A program made the translations under genes and the position numbers. A DNA stretch of 32,416 nt from Acidimicrobiia bacterium (GTDB lineage: Bacteria; Actinomycetota; Acidimicrobiia; Spongiisociales; UBA5794): contig JASJBC010000037.1 in NCBI GenBank assembly GCA_030066715.1, forward strand, positions 1-32,416, given 5' to 3'. Under the pieces are notes generated by a model. That model was not told the origin of the DNA. It saw only the letters and a list, made by a program, of their open reading frames with translations, and did not search any database. Shown here one piece after another: positions 5,217-14,478 of the stretch (positions are counted from its first letter, which is position 1; each line of letters starts with the position of its first letter).

Positions 5217-7940
5217 ATGTCCTGCATGGAATCGGCTTGGGACGGCGAAGGGGTGACCGTACCTTCCCGACTCGTCCGCCGGGGCGCGGCGGCGTGGCGC
5301 TGGATGCTTCAACCGTGGCGGTCGTTCGGGTTGATCGTTGCTCTGATCGCCTCGTTCGCAGTGCCCTCCTTCATGGCGGCGAGCGCCGATGTCTTCCGGC
5401 TGGCGGCGGCGGACGCGATTACCCGCCAAGCAGTTGAGGACGATCCGGGAGGTCTTGATGCAACCCTCATGGCGACCGGGAGACTGAGCGTTGATGGTGT
5501 CCAGGCTTTGGAAGGGGCAACCCGTGCTCAGCTCGGGCGTGTCGATCGGCTCGGTGAACCTTCACTGACTCTGTACGTCCCGGGTGCCGACCTGGGTTTG
5601 CAGACTCCGCCCGAGGAGGATGGAGCGCCGGCCGAGACGATCATTGGATCTGGCGCCAGGTTCCTCGCTCGCGACGGTGCGATTGCCGCTTTGGATGTCG
5701 TGGCAGGTGACCGGTCTGTCGAAGGACTCTGGATCTCCGAGGATCGGTCCGAACAGCTTGGCCTTGGCGTCGGCGACCTCGTCGTGGTCAACGACCGCGA
5801 TCCCGTCCCGATTGCCGGGGTATATGCGAACTTGTGGGAGGGTGAACGAGATCCGTACTGGGACGATCTGCCTGCGGTGGTGGTGCCGAGCTACTCATCC
5901 GTATACGGCGGAGCGCTCTTTGAGGTGGTCGTCCTACCCGAGTCGTTGCTCTTGTCGCTCGGGGTCGACGGTGTGGCCCGCTGGGAGGCGGCGGCGACAG
6001 AAACGGTAGAAACGTACGCCGGCCTCGTCGAGCATGCGACGCAGCTTCGTGGGATTGAGCGCTCCTACACCGGATCCGACGAGATGGCGGCCGCAATCGC
6101 CGAGTTTGCTGGCGACGGTGGTCCGGTGCCTGCGTTGATGACCGACACGTTCGACATTCGTGTCGACGTCGACCGGGTCCTTGCCGATCTAGACCAACCG
6201 ATCGAGACCACGGCCTTTGCCGGCATCGTGCTCGGTCTCGTCGTAACCGCAGCAGGCGCGGGGTTTGCTGTTCGCCGCCGTGCGGTCGAGATGCGCCTTC
6301 TGCGGGCAGATGGGGATGCTTGGTGGCGGTTCGCATTACGTGCAATCGTGCAGTACCTACCCGCTGCAGTGGTAGGCGGAGCCCTCGGCGTTGTGGCGGG
6401 TTGGGCTCTCATCGCCCTGCCGGGCGAGGTGGACCGCAGTCGATGGGACGTGATCGAATTCCGACCCATCGTCTGGACCCTGGCGGCCGGGCTCCTCGTT
6501 GCCGCCGCCGTTACGGCAGTCGCTGCGAGCCGGCTGTTGTACACGCGCCAGGCCGCAGTCGCTGGGCTGAGACCGGCTTGGCTACTTCCGCTCTTGGGCG
6601 GCGCAGTGGCGGCGTGGATCCAGGTCGGTTCGGCCGCAGATTCCGGCGAGGTTGACCTGCTGGTAGTCGCCTTTCCCCTGGTCGGGCTGCTGGCGGGTGT
6701 CGGGCTCGTCGTCTTCGCTGCTCGATGGTTGATGCGACGTGTTCACCGGACCGGTGGGTCACTCCCACCCGCCCTCTTCTTCGCCTGGCGCAGGATCACC
6801 AGCGCCGAGGCCGGTGCCGTTCTCCTTTCGGCCGCCATGGGTGTCGCACTCGGGCTGATCGTCTTCACCACCACGCTCGTTGACTCGCTGGAGCGTGCGA
6901 CGGACGCCAAAACGACGGCAGTCGTCGGCGGGCAGACCCAGGCCCAGCTGTACTTCCCCTATGACGGTGAACTCCCCGAGACAACGACCATCGTCCGCTC
7001 TCAGCGGACGCGCCTGACGATCGGCGGAGGTGTCGTTGCCGTCCGGGCGATCGACCTCGACACCTATGCCGATGCTGTTACTTGGGATCCCTTATTCGGC
7101 GGATCGGCCGAGCAGGTGGTTGAGGCATTGCGGACGCCAGTTGCAGCCGACGTCGCTGTCGTCGTTGCCGGCGATAGGTCGATTCCCACTGGCGGCGGGT
7201 TTGGGATAACGACCGTGATGTCCTACGAGATCGTGGGCACCGTCGATTCGGCCCCGCTCGTCTCGGAGGCGCATCCGACGATCATCGTTCGTTGGGATCA
7301 GATGATCGACGTCGCCCGCAACCGGCACGAGGCACAGCGTCCGCCCGACGTCGATCGAGACGATTGGGCAGCCACCTTCCGCTCGCCCTTTGTCGGGGCT
7401 CGTCGCGTCGTGGTCTCGCAGCTCAACGAGGAAGCCCTTCAAGTGTTCCTCGCTGAGAATGACGCCGATGTGCGAGAGTTCACGACGGTCGCGGATCGAG
7501 AACGATTGGCTGCAACGCGGGCTGCGCAATGGGCGTTCGGCCACCTCGGGCTGCTTGCCGCCGTCGCCGGGCTTGCTGCCATCGGAACGATGCTCTTCTA
7601 CCTGTCCGAGCAGCGAACAGCGCGGCGGATCTCCTCGATGATGTCGCGCCGGATGGGGATGCGACCGCTCGCCGATGCGGCCGCCGAGGTGATGGAGCTC
7701 CTCGGGCTGGTGGTGATCGCCTACGCCGCCGGTGCCTCGACGGCGGTGTTGATTGCGCACCGCGTCTTCGACCGATTCGAACCCGATCGTCGTGTGCCCC
7801 CGGACGTCGGTCTCCAGACCTCCTGGCCGCTCCTGCTGGCGATTGCTGCGCTTGGTGTAGGTGTCGTGGTGATCGCGGCTCTCGTCAACCACCGCATCGC
7901 CGCTAGGCGATCGTACGGGGAGGTGCTCCGTGACGTCTGA
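5217..7940 (+). CDS. FtsX-type (MacB/ABC3) ABC transporter permease
   Basis: The 907-aa membrane protein has an N-terminal segment (about 35-58), a large extracytoplasmic domain (about 60-325), then about six hydrophobic segments between 328 and 505. Another lies at 531-556, a second extracytoplasmic domain at about 560-770, and three C-terminal segments near 775-798, 826-848 and 870-893. This is two FtsX-like permease halves fused, as in actinobacterial ABC3 exporters of lipids, peptides or drugs; the substrate is unknown. The ATG at 5217 has no Shine-Dalgarno, but a TACACG box ends six bases upstream, a leaderless layout; a GTG at 5253 is an alternative start. It overlaps the first ATPase gene by 11 bases, which supports one transporter. 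Confidence 0.85.
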   Translation: MSCMESAWDGEGVTVPSRLVRRGAAAWRWMLQPWRSFGLIVALIASFAVPSFMAASADVFRLAAADAITRQAVEDDPGGLDATLMATGRLSVDGVQALEGATRAQLGRVDRLGEPSLTLYVPGADLGLQTPPEEDGAPAETIIGSGARFLARDGAIAALDVVAGDRSVEGLWISEDRSEQLGLGVGDLVVVNDRDPVPIAGVYANLWEGERDPYWDDLPAVVVPSYSSVYGGALFEVVVLPESLLLSLGVDGVARWEAAATETVETYAGLVEHATQLRGIERSYTGSDEMAAAIAEFAGDGGPVPALMTDTFDIRVDVDRVLADLDQPIETTAFAGIVLGLVVTAAGAGFAVRRRAVEMRLLRADGDAWWRFALRAIVQYLPAAVVGGALGVVAGWALIALPGEVDRSRWDVIEFRPIVWTLAAGLLVAAAVTAVAASRLLYTRQAAVAGLRPAWLLPLLGGAVAAWIQVGSAADSGEVDLLVVAFPLVGLLAGVGLVVFAARWLMRRVHRTGGSLPPALFFAWRRITSAEAGAVLLSAAMGVALGLIVFTTTLVDSLERATDAKTTAVVGGQTQAQLYFPYDGELPETTTIVRSQRTRLTIGGGVVAVRAIDLDTYADAVTWDPLFGGSAEQVVEALRTPVAADVAVVVAGDRSIPTGGGFGITTVMSYEIVGTVDSAPLVSEAHPTIIVRWDQMIDVARNRHEAQRPPDVDRDDWAATFRSPFVGARRVVVSQLNEEALQVFLAENDADVREFTTVADRERLAATRAAQWAFGHLGLLAAVAGLAAIGTMLFYLSEQRTARRISSMMSRRMGMRPLADAAAEVMELLGLVVIAYAAGASTAVLIAHRVFDRFEPDRRVPPDVGLQTSWPLLLAIAALGVGVVVIAALVNHRIAARRSYGEVLRDV

Positions 7941-8751
7941 ACGGCGAGCCGTGATCGAGTGCACCGGCCTGCTGCGGGTGTTCGAGTCGGCGAGCGGTCG
8001 CGTCCAGGCGGTTCGGGGCGTGGATCTGACGATTGAGTCCGGTCGAACCGCAGCGGTCGTGGGCCCGTCCGGGAGCGGCAAGACCTCCCTTTTGCGCATG
8101 ATCGGAGGGCTGGACGAACCCTCGGCAGGTGATGTGCTCATCGACGGGGTCAACCTTGCACGCCTTTCCCGGTCGGCCCGACGGCGGATGCGGGCACGGT
8201 TGATCGCCAACGTGCACCAGCGCCCGACCGACAACCTGCTCCCGCACCTCACCGCGCTCGATCAGGTCGTTCGAGTGGCGCACCGGCGCAGCTCGGGGCT
8301 GAGCGAGTCGCTGCGGATCCTCGACCAGCTGGGTCTCGGGGACCGGGCGCACCACCTCCCCGGCCAGATGTCGGGCGGTGAGCAGCAACGGTTGGCGTTC
8401 GCCCGCGGTGCGGTCGGCGGACCGGCGGTGATCGTCGCCGACGAGCCGACCGCCGAGCTCGACACTTCCAGCACCGACCGGGTCCTCGACGCCATCGAGC
8501 GGCTGTCCGAGGAAGGCATCACAGTGTTGACTGCCACGCACGACCCGCGAGTGCTGAGCCGGGTCGACGAGGTGATCATGCTCCGCGACGGTTCGGTTGC
8601 GTCGGTCACAGACAGTGGAACGGAGCTCGCCGTCATCGATCATGCCGGTCGGATCCAGCTCCCACCCGAAGTGCGTGAGCATTTCCCCAACCGAAGGGCG
8701 CGGATCTCGTGGGATGCCGAGCAGCGCATCTTCACAGTGGAGGAGCCATGA
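7930..8751 (+). CDS. ABC exporter ATPase with AbrB-like C-terminal tail
   Basis: The 273-aa product is a LolD/MacB-type ATPase: Walker A GPSGSGKT (about 45-52), Q-loop VHQRPTDNLL, signature MSGGEQQRLAFARG, Walker B VIVADEPTAELD and H-loop TATHDPRV. The family normally ends near residue 225. Here about 42 extra residues (232-273) read AVIDHAGRIQLPPEVREHF followed by a short ISWDAEQRIFTV strand pair. This matches the swapped-hairpin AbrB/SpoVT pattern; compare KIDDLGRIVIPAETRRLF in the AbrB gene at 14503. The tail may mediate dimerisation or DNA binding; its role is inference. The GTG start overlaps the permease gene, and the stop overlaps the second ATPase. Confidence 0.85.
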   Translation: MTSERRAVIECTGLLRVFESASGRVQAVRGVDLTIESGRTAAVVGPSGSGKTSLLRMIGGLDEPSAGDVLIDGVNLARLSRSARRRMRARLIANVHQRPTDNLLPHLTALDQVVRVAHRRSSGLSESLRILDQLGLGDRAHHLPGQMSGGEQQRLAFARGAVGGPAVIVADEPTAELDTSSTDRVLDAIERLSEEGITVLTATHDPRVLSRVDEVIMLRDGSVASVTDSGTELAVIDHAGRIQLPPEVREHFPNRRARISWDAEQRIFTVEEP

Positions 8752-9374
8752 GCATCGTTGCGGCGGAGAACGTCACAAAGCGGTACCGACGTGGTCGCGA
8801 GACGGTCACCGCCGTAGATGCTGCGTCCTTCGAAGTCGTCGCCGGCCAGATCACAGGGCTCGTGGGACCGTCGGGCTCGGGGAAGACGACATTGCTAGAC
8901 ATCGTGGTCGGGGGCACGGAACCCGACAATGGCCGGGTCACAGGGTTGCCGGACGAGCCGATGTGGGCCGAGCTCGCCATCGTTCCGCAGGCAATCGGCC
9001 TGCTACCCGAGTTGACGATTAGGGAGAACATCGACCTGCCCCGCCGCCTTGGGATTCCCGCGCCAGTCGACACTGACCAGGTGATGACCGATCTTGGGAT
9101 CGCCGCGCTTGTCGACCGTGCGCCAGACGAGGTTTCACTAGGAGAACAGCAGCGGGCTGCGATCGCTCGGGCCCTCGTTGCCTCCCCGCGGCTTCTCGTC
9201 GCCGACGAGCCGACGAGCCACCAGGATGAGGCCAACGTGCAACGGGTGGTGACGGCACTACACGACACGACGCAGACGGGCTCGGGAGTCTTGGTTGCGA
9301 CGCACGACCCGCGCGTCATCGAAAGGTGCGATCGTATCCTGTGGATGCGCGACGGGGTCGTGAACCTCCACTGA
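8748..9374 (+). CDS. ABC exporter ATPase (second subunit)
   Basis: The 208-aa ATPase has Walker A GPSGSGKTT (about 38-46), Q-loop IVPQAIGLLPELT, a variant signature VSLGEQQRAAIARA (LGEQQ in place of SGGQQ), Walker B LLVADEPTSHQD and H-loop VATHDPRV. It lacks the AbrB-like tail of its neighbour. The ATG overlaps the upstream stop (ATGA). A single fused permease with two different ATPases suggests a heterodimeric motor. Walker B runs EPTSHQD where EPTxxLD is usual, so this subunit could be the less active partner. The substrate is unknown. Confidence 0.9.
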   Translation: MSIVAAENVTKRYRRGRETVTAVDAASFEVVAGQITGLVGPSGSGKTTLLDIVVGGTEPDNGRVTGLPDEPMWAELAIVPQAIGLLPELTIRENIDLPRRLGIPAPVDTDQVMTDLGIAALVDRAPDEVSLGEQQRAAIARALVASPRLLVADEPTSHQDEANVQRVVTALHDTTQTGSGVLVATHDPRVIERCDRILWMRDGVVNLH

Positions 9375-9450
9375 CACCTGCCTGATCCAATTAGCTCGAG
9401 CACATGCAATCCGCCCGCGACTTCCCTGTCGTCGGCGCCGGAGCATGGAG

Positions 9451-10224
9451 TTACGACATGAAGCCCTGTTTCCTCAGGTAGGCCAGGAGGGATGCCGAGT
9501 GCCTCTCGTGGGCCTCCGGGGTGTATTTGAGGCGCGTGTAGACCTGCGCCAGGTTCTCCACGTCCGACTCTTCGATCATCTGGCGCAGCCGGGCGTTCGC
9601 CATGTAGCGATCCCAACCGACCTTGTTGCGCTCCCGGTAGATCTCCTCGATCTCCTCCGCCGTGTGATCGTGGTAGCGCTCGTAGTGAACCAGGCCGGAG
9701 AAGGGGAGCCGATCTCGCCTCTGGGGCTCCTCATCGGGCCAGCCAAGCGAGAATCCCGTTACCGGGACGACTCCGGCGGGCAGCTCCAGCACCTCGCCGA
9801 CCAGGTGTGCGTTGCCCAACGTGGCGCCGATGTAGCAGATCCCCAGCCCCTTGGCCTCCGCCGCCAGCGCAACGTTCTGCGAGACCAGCACCGCATCGAT
9901 GGCTCCGATCATGAAGGCGAAGAAGTCGCCGAAGTTGTCCGGCGCATCGTTCTGCGCCAGCCACTTCCGCATTCGGCGGAAATCCGAGCAGAACGTCACT
10001 TGTACCGGGGCGTCGCGCACCATCTGCTGTTGCTTCAGGGGCAGAAAGAGCCGCTCTCGGGTCTCCTGATCGCGGGAAACGACCAGCGAGTAGGAGTTCA
10101 TGTTCCCGTACGAGGACGCCCGGATCCCGGCCTCGAGGACCTCCGTCAGCATGTCCTCTGCAACCGGATCCGTCTTGAACTTGCGGACGGATCGGTGATC
10201 GCTGATTGCCTCGAGGATGTCCAT
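9451..10224 (-). CDS. NADPH-dependent FMN nitroreductase (NfsA/FRP-like)
   Basis: The 257-aa product has the nitroreductase fold signature: an N-terminal HRSVRKF (FMN phosphate contacts), an [11 protein letters not shown] segment near residue 38, [13 protein letters not shown] near 135, and [21 protein letters not shown] near 160. The last is typical of the NfsA/flavin reductase P branch. A charged helical C-terminal extension of about 60 residues follows. These enzymes reduce nitroaromatics, quinones or flavin with NAD(P)H in the cytoplasm; the natural substrate is unknown. The ATG at 10224 is preferred over 10386 because family similarity begins there and a TAGCAT box ends seven bases upstream. 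It is divergent from xylA and convergent with the ABC genes. Confidence 0.85.
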   Translation of the reverse strand: MDILEAISDHRSVRKFKTDPVAEDMLTEVLEAGIRASSYGNMNSYSLVVSRDQETRERLFLPLKQQQMVRDAPVQVTFCSDFRRMRKWLAQNDAPDNFGDFFAFMIGAIDAVLVSQNVALAAEAKGLGICYIGATLGNAHLVGEVLELPAGVVPVTGFSLGWPDEEPQRRDRLPFSGLVHYERYHDHTAEEIEEIYRERNKVGWDRYMANARLRQMIEESDVENLAQVYTRLKYTPEAHERHSASLLAYLRKQGFMS

Positions 10225-10231
10225 CGCCCAA

Positions 10232-10237
10232 ATGCTA
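10232..10237 (-). promoter_or_regulatory. -10 box for the nitroreductase gene
   Basis: On the minus strand TAGCAT ends seven bases before the ATG at 10224, and there is no Shine-Dalgarno, so a leaderless transcript is likely. Confidence 0.45.
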
Positions 10238-10351
10238 GGCGTGCCCGGCGATCTCGAAATATGCGGAATGAACAACAAATTGTCGGCGAGGGGTTTCGGA
10301 TGCTTCAATGGGTGTACCAGCAGAGGAAGCCCGCAGGGAAAGGTGGCAGCC

Positions 10352-11686
10352 ATGGCCGAGTTCTTCACCGAGGTGACCGAGCCCATCCGCTACGAGGGTC
10401 CGGACACAGCGAACCCCCTTGCGTTCCGGGTGTACGACCCGGACCGCATCGTTGCCGGCAAGCGTCTCGAGGACCACCTCCGTATTGCGGTCTGCTACTG
10501 GCACTCGTTCCAGTGGCCGGGGAGCGACATCTTTGGCGACGGCACGTTCGATCGCCCTTGGCTCGACAATCCCGCCGACGAGATGGCAGCGGCCCGGCAG
10601 AAGATGGACGCCGCCTTCGAGTTCTTCACCAAGCTCGGCACGCCGTATTTCTGCTTCCACGACCGTGACATCGCACCGGACGGCGCCGACTACGGCGAGA
10701 CGGTGAGCAATCTCCACCAGATGGTCGACTACGCCGCCGAGAAGATGGAGCAGACGGGCGTCAAGCTGCTGTGGGGCACCGCCAACCTGTTCAGCCATCC
10801 CCGCTTCATGGCGGGGGCATCGACCAACCCGAATCCGGAGGCGTTTGCGTTCGCCGCGGCTCAGGTGCGGCACGCTCTCGACGCCACCAAGCGGCTCGAT
10901 GGTCAGAGCTACGTTCTCTGGGGCGGTCGCGAAGGCTACGACACGCTGCTGAACACGGATCTGAAGCAAGAGGGTGCCCAGTTCGCCCGGTTCCTCGAGA
11001 TGGTCGCCGAGCACAAGCGCAAGATCGGGTTCGAAGGGCAACTCTTCATCGAGCCGAAGCCGCAAGAGCCGACCAAGCACCAGTACGACTACGACAGTGC
11101 CACGGTTCACGGCTTCCTCGAGCGTTTCGATCTCGTCGATGAGTTCCAGGTCAATATCGAGGTCAACCATGCGACGCTCGCCGGCCACAGCTTCCACCAC
11201 GAAGTTGCCTACGCCGTCCAGCACGGCATCTTCGGCAGCATCGATGCGAACCGCGGCGATCCTCAGAACGGCTGGGACACCGACCAGTTCCCCAACTCAG
11301 TCGAGGAGTTGGTGCCGCCGCTCCATGAGATATTTGGCGCAGGCGGTTTCAAGTACGGCGGCTTCAACTTCGACACGAAACTCCGCCGGCAGAGCGTCGA
11401 CCGGACCGACCTGTTCCACGGGCACATCGGCGGCATCGACACCCTGGCCAAGGCGACTCTCATTGCCTTCGATCTCCTGGAGAAGGAGACATTGACGAAG
11501 GTCCGCCGGGATCGCTACGCGGGCTGGAGCGGAGACCTCGGCAAGTGGATCCTGTCCCCCGACTCCTCGCTCGAGGCTGTCGCCGACAAGGTGCTCGCCG
11601 ACGGCATCGACCCGGTTCCCGTCTCCGGTCGGCAGGAGGTTCTGGAGAATCTCGTCAACAGAGCCATCTGGTCCGATCCCTCCTAG
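10352..11686 (+). CDS. xylA: Xylose isomerase
   Basis: XylA interconverts D-xylose and D-xylulose (and glucose/fructose) in the cytoplasm using two divalent metals. The 444-aa length fits the long class II enzymes. Family segments seen: [15 protein letters not shown] near residue 48, [11 protein letters not shown] with the catalytic His, [37 protein letters not shown], and the metal-binding [16 protein letters not shown]. Later come [33 protein letters not shown] and [13 protein letters not shown]. The start at 10352 is chosen because similarity begins there; the frame stays open to 10217, which would overlap the nitroreductase. No xylulokinase or xylose transporter is adjacent, so it stands alone. 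The 127-base divergent gap may hold an operator, but no clear palindrome is seen. Confidence 0.95.
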   Translation: MAEFFTEVTEPIRYEGPDTANPLAFRVYDPDRIVAGKRLEDHLRIAVCYWHSFQWPGSDIFGDGTFDRPWLDNPADEMAAARQKMDAAFEFFTKLGTPYFCFHDRDIAPDGADYGETVSNLHQMVDYAAEKMEQTGVKLLWGTANLFSHPRFMAGASTNPNPEAFAFAAAQVRHALDATKRLDGQSYVLWGGREGYDTLLNTDLKQEGAQFARFLEMVAEHKRKIGFEGQLFIEPKPQEPTKHQYDYDSATVHGFLERFDLVDEFQVNIEVNHATLAGHSFHHEVAYAVQHGIFGSIDANRGDPQNGWDTDQFPNSVEELVPPLHEIFGAGGFKYGGFNFDTKLRRQSVDRTDLFHGHIGGIDTLAKATLIAFDLLEKETLTKVRRDRYAGWSGDLGKWILSPDSSLEAVADKVLADGIDPVPVSGRQEVLENLVNRAIWSDPS

Positions 11687-11695
11687 TGGCGGCGA

Positions 11696-11718
11696 GGGGC
11701 CGTGCCTGGCGCGGCCCC
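11696..11718 (+). terminator. GC hairpin after xylA
   Basis: GGGGCCG at 11696-11702 pairs with CGGCCCC at 11712-11718 around a nine-base loop, ten bases after the xylA stop. No T-tract follows, so termination is plausible but not certain. Confidence 0.4.
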
Positions 11719-11756
11719 GCGGAGAGTCATCGCAAGGCACAAGAACCCCGATCGGG

Positions 11757-11762
11757 TACGCT
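11757..11762 (+). promoter_or_regulatory. -10 box for the HExxH lipoprotein gene
   Basis: TACGCT ends eight bases before the ATG at 11771. No Shine-Dalgarno is present. Confidence 0.45.
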
Positions 11763-11770
11763 GCCCGCTG

Positions 11771-13135
11771 ATGAGAACCCGCCGCATACTCTTCCCCGCC
11801 GTCGCTCTGGCCCTCTTCCTTGGCGCCTGCTCCGGGCAAGCCGAGAACCAAACGACAACACAGGCGCCGCAGACCTCCGCCGGCCCGGAGACCACAACGA
11901 CGATTGACGCCTCCCGAAACGGTGTCACGCCGATCGTATCGGCCGGGGCCGGGATCGAACCAGAAGTCGTCGACCGTCTCACCGAACAGATCACCGAGCT
12001 CGTTGCGGCGACAGAGGAGGTTCGCGGGTTGCCGTTTCTCGCTCCGCCGAACGTGAGCATCCTGACGCCTGCGGAGCTCGAGCAGCGGGTCAGGGACGAC
12101 ATCGCCGAGGAGTTGGTCCCCGAGGAGCTGGCCGTCGACGAGCGATTGCTCGAGCTGCTCGGGCTGCTCGAACCGGGTGACGACCTCGAGCAGATCCTCC
12201 TCGACCTCTACGGAGAGCAGGTCGCCGGTTTCTACGACGGAGAGACCGGGGAACTCGTTGTTGGCGGAGAGGCCGCCGACATCACCCCCTACACGAAGAG
12301 CGTGATAGTCCATGAGCTCATCCACGCCCTCACGGATCAGCACTTCATGTTCCACGACGACTTCGTGGATATGTTCGACGAGCAGCGCTACGAGGAAGGA
12401 TCTGCGTTCCAGGCGCTCATCGAGGGCGATGCGACGTACTTCCAGTTCGTCTACATCCAACAGCTGCCGATTGCGGAGCAGCTGGCGATGGCGACGGAAG
12501 CGCTCGAGCTGTTGCAGGAGACCAACACCGACGGTGTCCCCGAGTGGATCCTGACGGACCTCTCCTTTCCCTACGAGAGCGGGCAGTTCTTCGTAGAGAA
12601 CCTCGTGGGCTCAGGAGGAATAGCTGCCGTCGACGCGGCATACACCGACCGCCCGCTGTCGACTGAAGTAGTGCTGCATCCGTCACGGTTCGAGGGTGGA
12701 GAGACCGTGCTCGAAGTTGTGCCGGTGGAGGTCACAGTCGACGGATACGAGGTGCACGAGGCGTCATCGTATGGTGAGTGGGGGCTGCAAGTGCTCCTCG
12801 GTGAGTCCGCGTCACCCGGCGTGGCGGTGCAGGCCGCCAACGGCTGGGGTGGGGACTCGTATCAGGTCCTCTACGACGACGATGACGTCTTGTTTGCGCT
12901 GGCCTACAAGGGAGATTCCGAGGATGACTCCTTCGAGCTGGCCGATGCCCTGATCACGATGGTGCGCGACGGATTGGCAATGGGTGAGGGCGTCGGCGAT
13001 GGTGGCGGCATCTCATTCAACGCTGAAGACGGTCGTTATGCCCATGTCGACAGGATCGGAGATGGGCTCATCTTTGTCCTGGCCACTGATCCCGCAGCAG
13101 GTGCGACGGCGGTGGATCAGATGAGGGTTCCCTGA
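11771..13135 (+). CDS. Lipoprotein with HExxH metallopeptidase-like domain
   Basis: The 454-aa product starts with a lipoprotein signal (ILFPAVALALFLGAC, lipobox LGAC, Cys20) followed by a Thr-rich linker. A zinc-peptidase-like core follows: HELIH at 181-185 in the context VIVHELIHALTDQHF, and LIEGDA with Glu218 as the likely third ligand, a gluzincin-like spacing. Upstream is a QVAGFYDGETGELVV strand pair, as in several bacterial extracellular peptidases. The C-terminal half (about 300-454) has no motif I recognise. The predicted location is the outer face of the cytoplasmic membrane; the substrate is unknown. The ATG at 11771 is chosen over the upstream open frame (to 11702) because the signal peptide begins there and a -10 box ends eight bases before it. 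Confidence 0.75.
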   Translation: MRTRRILFPAVALALFLGACSGQAENQTTTQAPQTSAGPETTTTIDASRNGVTPIVSAGAGIEPEVVDRLTEQITELVAATEEVRGLPFLAPPNVSILTPAELEQRVRDDIAEELVPEELAVDERLLELLGLLEPGDDLEQILLDLYGEQVAGFYDGETGELVVGGEAADITPYTKSVIVHELIHALTDQHFMFHDDFVDMFDEQRYEEGSAFQALIEGDATYFQFVYIQQLPIAEQLAMATEALELLQETNTDGVPEWILTDLSFPYESGQFFVENLVGSGGIAAVDAAYTDRPLSTEVVLHPSRFEGGETVLEVVPVEVTVDGYEVHEASSYGEWGLQVLLGESASPGVAVQAANGWGGDSYQVLYDDDDVLFALAYKGDSEDDSFELADALITMVRDGLAMGEGVGDGGGISFNAEDGRYAHVDRIGDGLIFVLATDPAAGATAVDQMRVP

Positions 13136-13162
13136 AGGTTGGCTGTCACATAGCCTTGCGAC

Positions 13163-13699
13163 GTGCTTCGAGCGCGCCAAAAAGACACCGAGTCACGTGA
13201 GCGAAAGCGTGCGGCGGATCAGCCGCGACCGGCGTTGGGGCGGCGCCCGTGGTTTGCCTTACTGCGGCGGGCGCGAAGCTTGCGTCGTTTTGCCTTTGCC
13301 ATAAGGCGGGAGAGCGTAGCACGATCGCGTCGGTTGGTCACCATTGCCGACACCGGGGCGGTGTGGTGTGTGGACGGCGTGCTTGTTGCCACAAACCGGA
13401 GGGATCGACTGGCCGGGGTCAAGACGGGTCATGGCGCGGTGCTGGTGAGGACGACCTCGGTGCACGGGTGGGGAATCGATCGGCCGCTGTTGCTGGTAGG
13501 CCTCGATTCGGTGGGGCAGGTGGTCGCGGTGCGGTGTCTACGGCCCCGTTGCATCTCGAGCATCCCCGCCGCTGCGTGGATCCTCGAGCTGCCGCAGGAC
13601 GTTGGGGCACCCACCGTAGGAGCCGTTCTCTCCCTCTATGCTCGCCCGTGTGACTGGCAAGCTCGTTCTGTGCGGCACGCCCATAGGCAATCTAGGTGA
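13163..13699 (+). CDS. DUF192-like protein
   Basis: The 178-aa product begins with a basic, Arg-rich region (1-60). A DUF192/UPF0127-like core follows: VCVD-type strand, ATNRRDRLAGVKTG, a TTSVHGWGIDRPLLLVGLDS strand-turn-strand and a QVVAVRCLRPRCISSIPAAAWILELP segment. It lines up with the family pattern 'R-x-x-G ... H-x-x-x-M/I-x-x-P-L/I-D-x-x-x-x-D-x-x-x-x-V ... P ... vlElp'. DUF192 has no settled biochemical role. The GTG start follows a TAGCCT box by six bases. The 3' end overlaps rsmI by 50 bases in another frame, which suggests coupling or a readthrough extension of the C-terminus. The first ~50 residues are uncertain. Confidence 0.55.
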   Translation: MLRARQKDTESRERKRAADQPRPALGRRPWFALLRRARSLRRFAFAIRRESVARSRRLVTIADTGAVWCVDGVLVATNRRDRLAGVKTGHGAVLVRTTSVHGWGIDRPLLLVGLDSVGQVVAVRCLRPRCISSIPAAAWILELPQDVGAPTVGAVLSLYARPCDWQARSVRHAHRQSR

Positions 13700-14477
13700 T
13701 GCCTCCCATCGCCTCCGGCTCGCCCTTGCCGATGCCGACGTCATCTATGCGGAGGACACGAGGCGTGCGGCAAAGCTGTTGAGCGCTCTCGACGTGAGCA
13801 CCCCAGTTCGCTCGTACTTCGTCGGGAACGAGCGCCAGCGATCGGTCGAGTTGTCATCCCGGCTCGAGGAGGGCCTCACCGCAGCGCTCATAACTGATGC
13901 AGGCATGCCTTCGATCGCCGACCCCGGCTTGAGCGCCGTCGCCGCTGCCCTCGCAGTCGGCGCCGGCGTGACGGTGGTGCCGGGACCAAGCGCCGTTACT
14001 GCGGCGCTGGCCGTGTCCGGACTCCCCGCGGAGCGTTTTGTCTTCGAGGGCTTTCTGCCCAGGAAGGGCAAGGATCGGGCAGCTCGGATCGGTGACCTGG
14101 CAAGCGAGCAGCGGACAACCGTTTTGTTCTCCGGGAAGTCACGTGTCGTCGCGGACCTGAAAGACATGGCCGACCAACTCGACGGTGGCCGGCAGGTCGT
14201 CGTGACGCGGGAACTCACCAAGGCGTTCGAGGAAGTGTGGCGAGGCTCTCTCGCGGACGCAGTTGCGCACTGGGAAAGCCAGGAGCTGCGCGGCGAGTTC
14301 ACCATCGTTCTCGCCGGAGCTGAAGAGCAACTCGCCGACTTCGATCGCATCGTTGCCGCGGCAATCGATGCGATCGAGTCGGATGAGTCTTTGGCCGACG
14401 CGGTCCGCCGCCTCGCGTCGGAATCGGGGGTCAGCCGCCGTGCCCTCTATGAGGCCGTGTTACGGAAACGCGGCTAG
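13650..14477 (+). CDS. rsmI: 16S rRNA (cytidine-1402-2'-O)-methyltransferase RsmI
   Basis: RsmI uses S-adenosylmethionine to 2'-O-methylate C1402 in the decoding centre of 16S rRNA. The 275-aa tetrapyrrole-methylase-fold product has CGTPIGNLGDASHRL at the N-terminus, YAEDTRRAAKLL, the ITDAGMPSIADPG glycine-rich SAM loop (about 85), VVPGPSAVTAALAVSGL and FEGFLPRKGKDR. The start is set at the GTG 13650 rather than the ATG at 13638. The product then begins MTGKL, as in the family, and a TATGCT box ends seven bases upstream, so the 13638 ATG lies inside the -10 box. It is convergent with the AbrB gene. Confidence 0.92.
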   Translation: MTGKLVLCGTPIGNLGDASHRLRLALADADVIYAEDTRRAAKLLSALDVSTPVRSYFVGNERQRSVELSSRLEEGLTAALITDAGMPSIADPGLSAVAAALAVGAGVTVVPGPSAVTAALAVSGLPAERFVFEGFLPRKGKDRAARIGDLASEQRTTVLFSGKSRVVADLKDMADQLDGGRQVVVTRELTKAFEEVWRGSLADAVAHWESQELRGEFTIVLAGAEEQLADFDRIVAAAIDAIESDESLADAVRRLASESGVSRRALYEAVLRKRG

Positions 14478-14478
14478 G

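Noticed and set aside
9445-10668. 407-aa plus-strand open frame over the nitroreductase
   Set aside because: It is the antisense of a clear nitroreductase and runs into xylA in the wrong frame.
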